A model generated the notes under the pieces. The model searched no databases, had not been told where the DNA came from, and worked only from the letters and a program-made list of their open reading frames with translations. This document shows, piece after piece, positions 41,791 through 49,864 of a stretch of 64,000 nt of DNA (its first letter is position 1; each line of letters opens with the position of its first letter). Both the position numbers and the translations under genes were made by a program. The stretch lies in contig JAEYJO010000052.1 in assembly GCA_023408815.1 (NCBI GenBank), forward strand, positions 62,001-126,000, written 5' to 3'. This DNA comes from Bacillota bacterium (GTDB lineage: Bacteria > Bacillota > Clostridia > Lachnospirales > Lachnospiraceae).

Positions 41791-42660
41791 CTATCTTCGG
41801 CACAAATCGATGATAATAAGCTCTCCCGGATTAAATATCCTAATGGGAATCGTATGCATTCCAAGCCCTCTGCTCACCACCATTACGGAGTCATCCTCCA
41901 CGAACATACCTCCGTCATACTTAGGGAAAAAGCGGACCATCGGAGAAATCACTCCTCCGAGCCATGGAAGTCTCATCACTCCGCCGTGCAAATGTCCTGC
42001 CACAGTAAGGTCCGCTCCCCATTTTACATATTCTTTAAAATAATCCGGGTTGTGGGCAATCAAAAGCCTAAAAGCCCTGTCTTCCTTTTTTCCCAAAAGA
42101 TTGTCAATATAACCTTCTTCCATGGTGTTTTGCTGAAATCGCTTATAATATTTTTTTCCTATCTCAAGCCCGAAAATTTCGATGTTGGTATCAGAAAGAT
42201 AGACTTTGTCGTTTTCCAAAAGGCGGACGCCGCACCTGATCAGCTTTTCCTTGTATTCCTCATACAAATCCCCGTAAGCCTCTTTATATGTCTTAATCCG
42301 GTACTCATGATTCCCGTTCGCATAAAAAACAGGGTATTTCGATGCCAGATAGCTCAAAAGTTCTATCGGCTCTTCGTATTTCGTCTTCCTTTCAGCGGCT
42401 GTCACCATATCTCCGGCAATCAGAATAAAATCTGGCGAAGCCTCCTCCACCGCCTTTATCAAATCTTCATTCTTATATCCGAAGCATTTATTATGCAGAT
42501 CCGACAGTAAGACAATCCTGCTGTTTCTTAAAATCTTCTCTGAATGTATCACATATTCTCTCTTCACAAAACGAGTGCTGTCATAAATAATCGATATGAC
42601 AAACGCCACGAGAAGCGCTATTTCAAGCACCCGTATAACAGTTGATCCCATCTCCGGCAT
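41791..42660 (-). CDS. Membrane-anchored metallophosphoesterase (YaeI/YkuE-like)
   Basis: This 289-residue protein has one N-terminal membrane helix (IRVLEIALLVAFVISIIY) and a calcineurin-like phosphoesterase domain. The metal motifs are all present: VLLSDLHNKCFG (DxH), LIAGDMVT (GD), YANGNHEYR (GNHE), LIAHNPDY and VAGHLHGG (GHxH). Relatives in Firmicutes include YkuE and LpxH-like or lipid-related phosphoesterases; the substrate is unknown. The ATG at 42660 has GGAGG six bases upstream, better than the Mets up to 42711. Confidence 0.9.
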   Translation of the reverse strand: MPEMGSTVIRVLEIALLVAFVISIIYDSTRFVKREYVIHSEKILRNSRIVLLSDLHNKCFGYKNEDLIKAVEEASPDFILIAGDMVTAAERKTKYEEPIELLSYLASKYPVFYANGNHEYRIKTYKEAYGDLYEEYKEKLIRCGVRLLENDKVYLSDTNIEIFGLEIGKKYYKRFQQNTMEEGYIDNLLGKKEDRAFRLLIAHNPDYFKEYVKWGADLTVAGHLHGGVMRLPWLGGVISPMVRFFPKYDGGMFVEDDSVMVVSRGLGMHTIPIRIFNPGELIIIDLCRR

Positions 42661-42737
42661 CTCATTCCTCCATCCACCAGACCTTTTTGCCGGCATTTTC
42701 ATACCAGCCATTCCTTAGTGTACCACATTTTCTCAAA

Positions 42738-43901
42738 TTATAAAAGGAAATAGCGAATCGTCTTTATCACATAGTCTTTATATCCGGCTTTATCCACTGC
42801 CTTGGCCGCAACGATGGATATGCTTCCTATTCTCTGTCCGCCCAGCTGGTAAACCGCCTCACCGATCGCCTGCCCCTCCTCTATCGGAGCTTCTATCTGG
42901 GCCGGAAGGCTGATAGTCTTCTCTATTTCCGTCAGGTTATTTCCTTTGGTATCCAAATATCTGAACTCTCCGGCATAGCTCAAGTTGACAGTATCATCCA
43001 CGCCACCCTTGATAAGCTGTGCAGGCAGGGCATCTTTATTCTCATCCACATAAATGTTGCTCACACTATAGCCGTAGTTGAGCAGCGACATCGCATCCTG
43101 AAATCTTACCTTATTATCCGGAGCCGCCATAACTACCGCTATTAATTCAATACCGTCCTTATTGGCAGTCGCGGAAAGACAGTATTTCGCCTTGTTCGTG
43201 GAACCTGTCTTCAGTCCCGTGGCCCATTCATACTGCTTTAAAAGCTTGTTAGTGCTGGACAGCGTAAAAGTTGAGGTTCCCTGTCTCGTCACATGAGAAA
43301 TATCCTCCATCCAAATCTGCGTATAATCCAGTACCTCTGGATACTTGGTTATCAGTTCCCTCGACATAATCGCCACGTCTCTGGCCGAAGTGTAATGAGT
43401 ATCCGAATCCGAAAGCCCGCAGCTGTCCTCAAAATGCGTATGATCCATACGCAGTTCTTCCGCCCTCTGGTTCATCAGCTTCACAAATTCAGCCTCGCTT
43501 CCTGCAATGTACTCCGCCACCGCCACACAGGCGTCGTTTCCCGATGCCACAGCGATACACTTTATCAGGGTCTCTAAGGTCTGTACCTCTCCTTCCTCCA
43601 AGAACACTTGGGAACCGCCCATGGATTTGGCATATGCGCTAGTCATGATCTGATCATCCAAATGTATTCTTCCCGACTTGAGATGATCGAAAATAATCAA
43701 CAGCGTCATAATCTTCGTTATGCTGGCAGGACTCTTTTCCGCATCTGCCTCTTGTTCGCAGATGATCTGCCCTGTAGAAGCTTCTATCAATATGTAAGAA
43801 GGCGCGGATACCTCCGGCACCGCCCTCGCGTAAAGTATGGAGGAGAAAAACAAGCAGATACTGAACCCGTAGCAAATAGCAGCTTTCACCAATTTCTTCA
43901 C
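42738..43901 (-). CDS. dacF: D-alanyl-D-alanine carboxypeptidase (DacF type), second copy
   Basis: This 387-residue exported enzyme has a signal (AICYGFSICLFFSSILYARA), the S11 domain with SITK (SPASITKIMTLL), SGN (VASGNDACVAV) and KTGS (TGLKTGSTNKAKYC), a PBP5-C domain, and a C-terminal helix (YVIKTIRYFLL) for membrane attachment. The start is a GTG at 43901 with AGGAG eight bases upstream; upstream codons run toward the terminator of the previous gene. It differs clearly from the copy at 38881-40143 (SGN versus SHN). Confidence 0.93.
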   Translation of the reverse strand: MKKLVKAAICYGFSICLFFSSILYARAVPEVSAPSYILIEASTGQIICEQEADAEKSPASITKIMTLLIIFDHLKSGRIHLDDQIMTSAYAKSMGGSQVFLEEGEVQTLETLIKCIAVASGNDACVAVAEYIAGSEAEFVKLMNQRAEELRMDHTHFEDSCGLSDSDTHYTSARDVAIMSRELITKYPEVLDYTQIWMEDISHVTRQGTSTFTLSSTNKLLKQYEWATGLKTGSTNKAKYCLSATANKDGIELIAVVMAAPDNKVRFQDAMSLLNYGYSVSNIYVDENKDALPAQLIKGGVDDTVNLSYAGEFRYLDTKGNNLTEIEKTISLPAQIEAPIEEGQAIGEAVYQLGGQRIGSISIVAAKAVDKAGYKDYVIKTIRYFLL

Positions 43902-43940
43902 AATACACACTCCTGTCAGGTGTTCTACTACTATAAATAT

Positions 43941-43971
43941 AAAAAAGCGATTCTGTTTAGAACCGCTTTTT
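43941..43971 (-). terminator. Intrinsic terminator after the CmpB-like gene
   Basis: On the minus strand the stem reads AAAAAGCGGTTCT / AGAATCGCTTTTT with a four-base loop and a T-run into 43941; one mismatch. It overlaps the stop codon of the upstream gene and separates it from dacF. Confidence 0.88.
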
Positions 43972-44563
43972 AATACCATCTTGTTTTAAAGTTTTCATAT
44001 TTATCCATCCATCTGTCCTTCTGTCCGCGTATATCGATGCGAAACGCGCGAGTCAGCTGAATAATATAATCCACAGTAACGACGGCGAGTATCAGCCCGC
44101 ACACCCGGCTTCCCATGGAAAAGCTCAGGCTGTCGATAAAGCCTATCACTTTCGAATGCAAAAAAGTGATGATGAATACCGCATACAAGCCCCATGCGGC
44201 CGTACTTTCCAGGCATATGATGCCTTTGTAATTACATGGCTTATCATTATAATCCCACCAAACTTCTCCGAACAGCTTAAGCATGAGCTTTCCTACTAAA
44301 AATTCAAAAATAGTCGCCATTACAGCTCCCGCCAGATACAATCCGAAGAGATGGCCGTTTAACGGATGGAGTATGGTATATCCTATCACCGCACCAAAGC
44401 CGTAAATCGGACAAAAAGGACTCTTTGCGAACCCTCTGTTCGTCAGCCTTTTGTTGCACAATGACATGTATATGGATTCTACCAGCCAACCCAGCATGCT
44501 GTAGATTACGAATGCTGAAACAAAATGATAAATATCCGTTCCCAGTATTTCTCTTGTCCACAT
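43970..44563 (-). CDS. Putative ABC-transporter type IV membrane protein (CmpB/PF06541 family)
   Basis: This 197-residue protein has about five transmembrane helices: HFVSAFVIYSMLGWLVESIYMS, FCPIYGFGAVIGYTIL, LFGLYLAGAVMATIFEFLVGKLMLKLFGEVWWDY, IICLESTAAWGLYAVFIITF and VCGLILAVVTVDYIIQL. The GWLVES, CPIYGFGA and EFLVGKLM...WWDY motifs are typical of the PF06541 family. The family name suggests an ABC transporter link, but function is not established. GGGGAA precedes the ATG at 44563. It follows rpsU after a cluster of hairpins. Confidence 0.83.
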   Translation of the reverse strand: MWTREILGTDIYHFVSAFVIYSMLGWLVESIYMSLCNKRLTNRGFAKSPFCPIYGFGAVIGYTILHPLNGHLFGLYLAGAVMATIFEFLVGKLMLKLFGEVWWDYNDKPCNYKGIICLESTAAWGLYAVFIITFLHSKVIGFIDSLSFSMGSRVCGLILAVVTVDYIIQLTRAFRIDIRGQKDRWMDKYENFKTRWY

Positions 44564-44594
44564 ATCGAATTCCCCGCTATAAGATATATCATAG

Positions 44595-44616
44595 TGTAAA
44601 AAGCGGACAAGTCCGC
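44595..44616 (-). terminator. Intrinsic terminator after rpsU
   Basis: On the minus strand GCGGAC / GTCCGC (44603-44608 with 44611-44616) is followed at once by TTTTT. The stem is short but GC-rich. It is the third and only T-tailed hairpin in the rpsU downstream region and lies 32 bases before the next ATG. Confidence 0.7.
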
Positions 44617-44621
44617 ATCCA

Positions 44622-44659
44622 TTGTTATATAATAGGAGCACTTTCCTATTATATAACAA
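44622..44659. repeat. 16-bp perfect inverted repeat after rpsU
   Basis: Arms TTGTTATATAATAGGA (44622-44637) and TCCTATTATATAACAA (44644-44659) are perfect complements with a six-base loop. It is almost entirely AT and contains TATAAT in both directions. It is next to two other hairpins (44595-44616 and 44659-44686). It could be an operator/promoter of the following gene or an RNA element. Confidence 0.75.
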
Positions 44660-44686
44660 AGTCCTTGATTAAAAAACCAAGGACTT
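44659..44686 (-). other. Hairpin immediately after rpsU stop
   Basis: On the minus strand AAGTCCTTG pairs perfectly with CAAGGACTT around a T-rich ten-base loop. No T-run follows the stem, so it is not a standard terminator by itself. It starts 13 bases after the rpsU stop codon and may stabilise the short rpsU mRNA. Confidence 0.6.
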
Positions 44687-44699
44687 GCCGTTCACACAA

Positions 44700-44876
44700 T
44701 TAATTATATTTACGTTTTCTTGCTGCTTCAGATTTCTTCTTACGTTTTACGCTTGGCTTCTCGTAATGCTCTCTCTTACGAATTTCCTGCTGAATTCCAG
44801 CTTTCGCACAACTTCTTTTGAAGCGACGTAAAGCGCTATCCAAAGTCTCGTTTTCTTTTACGATTACGTTTGACAT
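44700..44876 (-). CDS. rpsU: 30S ribosomal protein S21
   Basis: This 58-residue protein starts MSNVIVKENETLDSALRRFKR, continues SCAKAGIQQEIRKREHYEKP and ends in a very basic tail (KRKKKSEAARKRKYN), a standard S21. It sits on the small subunit near the mRNA exit and helps initiation. It has its own strong promoter (44978-45005) and a leader of about 95 bases that begins with a hairpin. It lies downstream of alaS without an intervening terminator, so some read-through is likely. It is followed by three hairpins. Confidence 0.95.
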   Translation of the reverse strand: MSNVIVKENETLDSALRRFKRSCAKAGIQQEIRKREHYEKPSVKRKKKSEAARKRKYN

Positions 44877-44940
44877 TCCTACACCCGACCTCCCTTCAGT
44901 CCCTTCCTAGCAACACGACTGATTGGGTTTATTCTATTAC

Positions 44941-44968
44941 GCATAAATATGCTTACATATCTTTATGC
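44941..44968 (-). promoter_or_regulatory. 5' leader hairpin of rpsU mRNA
   Basis: GCATAAATATG (44941-44951) pairs with CATATCTTTATGC (44956-44968) with a single bulged base and a four-base loop. The predicted transcript start near 44971 places this hairpin at the extreme 5' end of the rpsU mRNA, where it could block 5' decay or be a protein site. Confidence 0.6.
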
Positions 44969-44977
44969 ACAATAATG

Positions 44978-45005
44978 ATTATATCACATTTTTTTGAGCA
45001 GTCAA
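44978..45005 (-). promoter_or_regulatory. Sigma-A-type promoter of rpsU
   Basis: On the minus strand TTGACT (45000-45005) and TATAAT (44978-44983) are separated by 16 bases containing an A7 tract. Near-consensus, as expected for a ribosomal protein gene. The -35 lies only 10 bases past the alaS stop. Confidence 0.85.
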
Positions 45006-45014
45006 CCTATTTTT

Positions 45015-47654
45015 TTAAATTATTTGCGTTTCAAGCACTTTTTTGGATTCTGTGATCGCTGCATCGATGCCTTCCGGATTCTTGCCGCCTGCCTGAGCCA
45101 TGTTCGGACGACCACCGCCGCCGCCGCCAACTAAGGCTGCGATTCCTTTTATCAGATTGCCCGCATGTGCTCCCTTCGCTACCGCACCTTCTGTCGCCAT
45201 AGCTACCAGATTCACCTTGCCTGCTTCCTCGGATAAGAGAACAACAACACCTTCCTTAAGCTTCGCCTTCAGCTGGTCGCCGAGATCCCGCAGACCGTTC
45301 ATATCCACACCGGATACCTTGGCAGACAGAAGCTTCACACCCTTAATTTCTTTCACCTGATCCATGACATCGCCAAGAGCTTCCTTGGCAGCCTTGCTCT
45401 TCAAGGATTCATTTTCGCTTTGCAGTGCTTTTATATCCGCCAACAGATGCTCCAGCTTTTCCACAAGGGAAGCAGGCGTCGCCTTTACTGCTTTCGCTGC
45501 CTCCTCCAAAGTCTTTTCTAACTCCGCATAATAATGGAATACACCGGCTCCCGTCAGCGCTTCGATTCTTCTTACACCTGCCGCAACGCCGTTTTCGGAT
45601 ATGATTTTAAATGCAGATATCGCTCCTGTGTTAGCTACATGAGTACCGCCGCACAATTCAGTGGAGAAATCACCCATTTTAACAACGCGCACCGTTTCTC
45701 CGTATTTCTCTCCGAACAAAGCCATCGCACCGCTCTTCTTCGCTTCCTCTATCGTCATGATACTCGTAAGTACGGGCAGCGACTGTTCGATTTTCTCATT
45801 TACAAGCTGCTCTACCTTTGCAATTTCTTCCTCCGTCATGGCGGAAAAATGGCTGAAATCGAAACGGAGTCTGTCCCCGTCTACAAAAGAACCAGCCTGT
45901 TCTACATGAGTGCCTAACACCGTTCGCAACGCCTTCTGGAGCAGATGGGTGGCGCTGTGGTTTTTGCATGTATCCGCTCTTCTTTGCTCGTCCACAGATA
46001 AAGTCACTTTATCCCCTATTTTGAACATGCCTTTTTTTACTTTGCCGATATGTCCTACCTTACCGCCAAACAGCTTCACCGTATCCACTACTTCGAATTC
46101 GGAGTCTCCGGCATAGATTATGCCGATATCTGCACTCTGGCCGCCCATGGTCGCATAGAAGGGCGTCTCTTCCACGAATATAGTTCCCATCTCACCGTCC
46201 GTCAGGGCCTCTGCCAGCTCTGCCTCCGTGGTAAGCACGGTAATCCTGGAATCGTGCACCAGTCCGTCGTAGCCTACGAACTGAGTCGTAACTGCAGGAT
46301 CTATGGACTCGTATACCGTAACGTCGGCTCCCATATAGTTAGTAACCTTGCGCGCCGCACGAGCCTTTACCTTCTGTTCCTGCATCGCTTCCGCAAAGCT
46401 TTTTTCATCCACCGTAAAACCTTTTTCTTCTAAGATTTCCTTCGTCAGATCGAGAGGGAAACCGTAAGTGTCGTATAATTTGAATGCATCCTCTCCGGCA
46501 AGCTCCTTTACGCCGTCCTTTTCCATGGAAGCCTGCATCTCAGCGAGTATGACAAGTCCCTGATCGATGGTCTTGTTAAATTTCGCTTCTTCCTGAGTGA
46601 GCACGTTGAAAATAAAATCTTTCTTCTCTTCCAATTCAGGATAGCCGTCCTTGCTTCCCTCTATTACCGTCTTGCTCAAATCCGCAAGAAACTGTCCTTC
46701 AATTCCCAAAAGCCGTCCATGTCTTGCCGCACGGCGGATAATACGCCGCAGCACATAGCCCCGTCCTTCGTTGGTAGGCATAATTCCGTCAGAAATCATA
46801 AACGACGCGGAACGGATATGGTCGGTAACGATGCGGATAGATACGTCCCATTCATATTTCTTCTTATATTCCTTGCCCGAAATCTCGCATACCTTGCTGC
46901 TAAGCGCCTGAATGGTATCTATATCGAAAATAGAATCCACATCCTGCACCACTGTCGCCAGTCTTTCCAGTCCCATTCCCGTATCGATATTTTTCTGTTC
47001 AAGCTCCGTATAATTGCCTTTGCCGTCGCTTTCGAACTGGGTAAACACGTTGTTCCACACCTCAATATAGCGATCGCACTCACAGCCCACCTTACAGTCG
47101 GGCTTTCCGCAGCCGTATTTCTCTCCCCGGTCATAATAAATTTCAGAACAGGGACCACAGGGACCGGAACCGTGCTCCCAGAAGTTATCTTCCTTTCCAA
47201 AACGGTAAATGTTCTCTGCCGGGATTCCGATTTCTTTGTTCCATATATCGAAGGCCTCATCGTCCTCCAGATATACGGAAGGATATAGTCTGCCCGCTTC
47301 CAAACCTACTACCTCTGTGAGAAACTCCCAGCTCCAGGCGATGGCTTCATGTTTAAAGTAGTCGCCGAAGGAGAAATTGCCTAACATCTCGAAAAAGGTG
47401 CCGTGGCGGGCAGTTTTTCCTATATTTTCAATATCTCCGGTACGGATACACTTCTGGCAGGTCGTCACCCTCTTCCTCGGAGGAATCTCCTGTCCCGTAA
47501 AATACGGTTTTAAGGGCGCCATGCCGGAATTGATCAACAATAAACTATTGTCGTTATGGGGCACCAGCGAAAAGCTCTTCATCGCCAGATGTTCTTTCCC
47601 TTCAAAAAATTCAAGAAACATCTTTCTAAGTTCGTTCACTCCATACTGTTTCAT
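45015..47654 (-). CDS. alaS: Alanyl-tRNA synthetase
   Basis: This 879-residue class II synthetase has the catalytic domain (TTCQKCIRTGDIENIG, ARHGTFFEMLGNFSFGDYFK, NIDTGMGLERLATV), the tRNA-recognition domain, the editing domain with HSATHLL and CGGTHVANTG zinc ligands, and a C-Ala domain ending in a glycine-rich VGGGGGGRPNMAQAGG. It charges tRNA-Ala and clears mischarged Ser or Gly. The ATG at 47654 has AAAGGA eight bases upstream; an ATG six bases earlier is too close to it. It follows glyS by about 20 bases. No T-box leader fits between them. Confidence 0.96.
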   Translation of the reverse strand: MKQYGVNELRKMFLEFFEGKEHLAMKSFSLVPHNDNSLLLINSGMAPLKPYFTGQEIPPRKRVTTCQKCIRTGDIENIGKTARHGTFFEMLGNFSFGDYFKHEAIAWSWEFLTEVVGLEAGRLYPSVYLEDDEAFDIWNKEIGIPAENIYRFGKEDNFWEHGSGPCGPCSEIYYDRGEKYGCGKPDCKVGCECDRYIEVWNNVFTQFESDGKGNYTELEQKNIDTGMGLERLATVVQDVDSIFDIDTIQALSSKVCEISGKEYKKKYEWDVSIRIVTDHIRSASFMISDGIMPTNEGRGYVLRRIIRRAARHGRLLGIEGQFLADLSKTVIEGSKDGYPELEEKKDFIFNVLTQEEAKFNKTIDQGLVILAEMQASMEKDGVKELAGEDAFKLYDTYGFPLDLTKEILEEKGFTVDEKSFAEAMQEQKVKARAARKVTNYMGADVTVYESIDPAVTTQFVGYDGLVHDSRITVLTTEAELAEALTDGEMGTIFVEETPFYATMGGQSADIGIIYAGDSEFEVVDTVKLFGGKVGHIGKVKKGMFKIGDKVTLSVDEQRRADTCKNHSATHLLQKALRTVLGTHVEQAGSFVDGDRLRFDFSHFSAMTEEEIAKVEQLVNEKIEQSLPVLTSIMTIEEAKKSGAMALFGEKYGETVRVVKMGDFSTELCGGTHVANTGAISAFKIISENGVAAGVRRIEALTGAGVFHYYAELEKTLEEAAKAVKATPASLVEKLEHLLADIKALQSENESLKSKAAKEALGDVMDQVKEIKGVKLLSAKVSGVDMNGLRDLGDQLKAKLKEGVVVLLSEEAGKVNLVAMATEGAVAKGAHAGNLIKGIAALVGGGGGGRPNMAQAGGKNPEGIDAAITESKKVLETQII

Positions 47655-47677
47655 TTCCATAATCCTTTCTTTCGTCC

Positions 47678-49066
47678 TTAAAAGGTAAATTTATCCGCAA
47701 AATATGCATCGAGGTCAGCAATGGCCACGCGCTCCTGATCCATGGAATCACGGAAGCGTACGGTAACGCAATTGTCTGTCTCTGATTCGAAATCATAAGT
47801 AATACAGAACGGAGTTCCTATCTCATCCTGTCTGCGGTATCTTTTTCCGATATTTCCTCTGTCGTCAAACTCGCAGTTATATTTCCTTGACAACTCAAGG
47901 AATATTTTCTCTGCGCCTTCGTTTAACTTCTTGGACAGCGGAAGCACTCCGATCTTAACCGGAGCCAGCGCCGGATGGAAATGAAGTACGGTTCGCACAT
48001 CGCCTTCTCCGATTTCCTCTTCATCGTAGGCCGCACAAAGAAAAGCCAAAACTACGCGGTCCGCGCCGAGAGACGGCTCAATAACATAGGGTACGTATCT
48101 TATGTTCTTCTGATCATCAAAATATGTCAAATCCTGCCCCGAGGTATTCTGGTGCTGGGTAAGATCATAATCGGTCCTATCTGCGATTCCCCACAGTTCG
48201 CCCCATCCGAAGGGGAATAAGAACTCGATATCCGTAGTGGCCTTGGAGTAGAAAGAAAGTTCCTCCTTATCGTGGTCTCTGACGCGCATCTCTTCGTCCT
48301 TCATGCCGAGCGTCTTCAGCCAGTCGATACAGAACTGCTTCCAGTAAGCGAACCACTCCAGATCCGTATCCGGCTCGCAGAAAAATTCCATCTCCATCTG
48401 CTCGAATTCTCTTGTGCGGAAAGTGAAATTACCCGGTGTGATTTCGTTACGGAATGACTTTCCTACCTGACCGATACCGAAGGGAATCTTCTTTCTGGAT
48501 GTTCTCTGTACGTTCTTAAAATTCACAAAGATGCCCTGTGCGGTTTCCGGTCTTAAGTAAACTGTGTTCTTCGCATCCTCCGTCACTCCCTGAAAGGTCT
48601 TGAACATCAGATTGAACTGGCGGATGTCTGTGAAATTATGTTTGCCGCAGGTAGGACAGGGTATCTTGTTGTCTTCGATAAACTGCTTCATTTTCTCCTG
48701 AGACCAGCCGTCTACGGAGCCATCCAAAGCAACATTATATTCTGCTGCATAATCCTCGATAATTTTATCTGCCCGGAACCGCTCGTGACATTCCTTGCAG
48801 TCCATCAAAGGATCCGAGAAACCTCCCAGGTGTCCCGAAGCTACCCAAGTCTGGGGATTCATGAGTATTGCGCAGTCTACACCCACATTGTACTGGTTCT
48901 CCATGATGAATTTCTGCCACCACGCACGTTTCACGTTGTTCTTCAGTTCCACACCAAGGTTACCATAGTCCCATGTATTGGCAAGCCCGCCGTAAATCTC
49001 AGAGCCGGGATATACAAATCCTCTCGCTTTCGCCAGTGCTACTATTTTCTCCATTGTTTTTTCCAT
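47678..49066 (-). CDS. glyS: Glycyl-tRNA synthetase, dimeric (eukaryote-like) type
   Basis: This 462-residue single-chain class II enzyme has FVYPGSEIYGGLANTWDYGNLGVELK, motif 2 region (QVGKSFRNEITPGNFTFRTREFEQMEMEFF) and motif 3 (VIEPSLGADRVVLAFL), with a C-terminal anticodon-binding domain. CKEC and CPTCGK pairs suggest a zinc-binding insertion. It is the alpha2 type, not the alpha2beta2 GlyQ/GlyS. GGAGGG lies seven bases before the ATG. alaS follows directly. The run era-yqzL-recO-(lipoprotein)-glyS is common in clostridia. Confidence 0.96.
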   Translation of the reverse strand: MEKTMEKIVALAKARGFVYPGSEIYGGLANTWDYGNLGVELKNNVKRAWWQKFIMENQYNVGVDCAILMNPQTWVASGHLGGFSDPLMDCKECHERFRADKIIEDYAAEYNVALDGSVDGWSQEKMKQFIEDNKIPCPTCGKHNFTDIRQFNLMFKTFQGVTEDAKNTVYLRPETAQGIFVNFKNVQRTSRKKIPFGIGQVGKSFRNEITPGNFTFRTREFEQMEMEFFCEPDTDLEWFAYWKQFCIDWLKTLGMKDEEMRVRDHDKEELSFYSKATTDIEFLFPFGWGELWGIADRTDYDLTQHQNTSGQDLTYFDDQKNIRYVPYVIEPSLGADRVVLAFLCAAYDEEEIGEGDVRTVLHFHPALAPVKIGVLPLSKKLNEGAEKIFLELSRKYNCEFDDRGNIGKRYRRQDEIGTPFCITYDFESETDNCVTVRFRDSMDQERVAIADLDAYFADKFTF

Positions 49067-49101
49067 GATTACACCCTCCTGCCCGTTTTTACGGTACTTT
49101 T

Positions 49102-49740
49102 TTATTTAAAAACAATATAATACTTTCCCAAACTTTCCCCATTTTCGTCCGTCTGCATAGCCGCCTCGTTCTTGCCCAAGGAAACTACATCGTCGCCGAA
49201 ATACAAAATTTTCCCGAAGGTCTCCACGCGAAACGGCACCTCAGAAATCAATATGTGATTTTCTCCCATGCCAAGAAGCTCTTGTTTTCCTATATTTTCC
49301 TCTTCATTCTCCGCACTCGTTAAGGTTACGTCCAGCGAATGACCCGCGTCATAGGCTTCCCTCACGGTTCCGATAAATAGCTGCCTGCTGTCAAATTGGT
49401 TGGAATTATAATCCGTATATGCCTCCGCAGACGGATATTTCATCGTTACTGTAATGACTCCATTCTTATTTTCGAATTTATCCACGGATATATCCCGCTC
49501 CGAATCCCGGTTATACTCCGCGACCTCAGAAAGAATCATGCTTCGCAAATCATCTTCAATATAATAATCGGCGGAAAAATCCTCCGTTATCGTCTCCATT
49601 ATGCTGCCGTCTTTTAGGACTTCCATCACCGTATTGGATGAGGCTGCCGCCTGTGCCTTGCTGTCTGTATCGCTTTCCCCACATCCCCATAAAGAGAGCC
49701 CCGCAAAAAGAACTCCCGCTATCGCTCCTATTTTACGCAT
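49102..49740 (-). CDS. Lipoprotein of unknown function
   Basis: This 212-residue protein starts with a signal and lipobox (IAGVLFAGLSLWGCGES, lipid on the Cys). The mature part is rich in Glu and Asp and shows no motif I recognise; it has a short repeat-free alpha/beta look (DGSIMETITEDFSADYYIEDDLRSM). The ATG at 49740 has GGAGGA eight bases upstream, which fixes the start right before the signal; the frame extends to 49809 without need. It sits between recO and glyS, where it may simply share a transcript. A role at the outer membrane face is likely but undefined. Confidence 0.83.
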   Translation of the reverse strand: MRKIGAIAGVLFAGLSLWGCGESDTDSKAQAAASSNTVMEVLKDGSIMETITEDFSADYYIEDDLRSMILSEVAEYNRDSERDISVDKFENKNGVITVTMKYPSAEAYTDYNSNQFDSRQLFIGTVREAYDAGHSLDVTLTSAENEEENIGKQELLGMGENHILISEVPFRVETFGKILYFGDDVVSLGKNEAAMQTDENGESLGKYYIVFK

Positions 49741-49864
49741 TATTTTCGTCCTCCGACACCGGACATTCTTCTCCATGTCCGTCTCTTTCTTTACTACATT
49801 TACATTCACAATATTATAGCTGACTTAAGTTCGTTTTTCAATATATAAATTACGCCAAAGCATT

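Noticed and set aside
41679..41864. 61-codon minus-strand frame after the phosphoesterase gene
   Set aside because: It overlaps the phosphoesterase 3' end and runs through palindromic intergenic DNA; no ribosome site.
47655..49101. T-box riboswitch for glyS or alaS
   Set aside because: The gaps upstream of both genes are under 40 bases, too short for a T-box leader.
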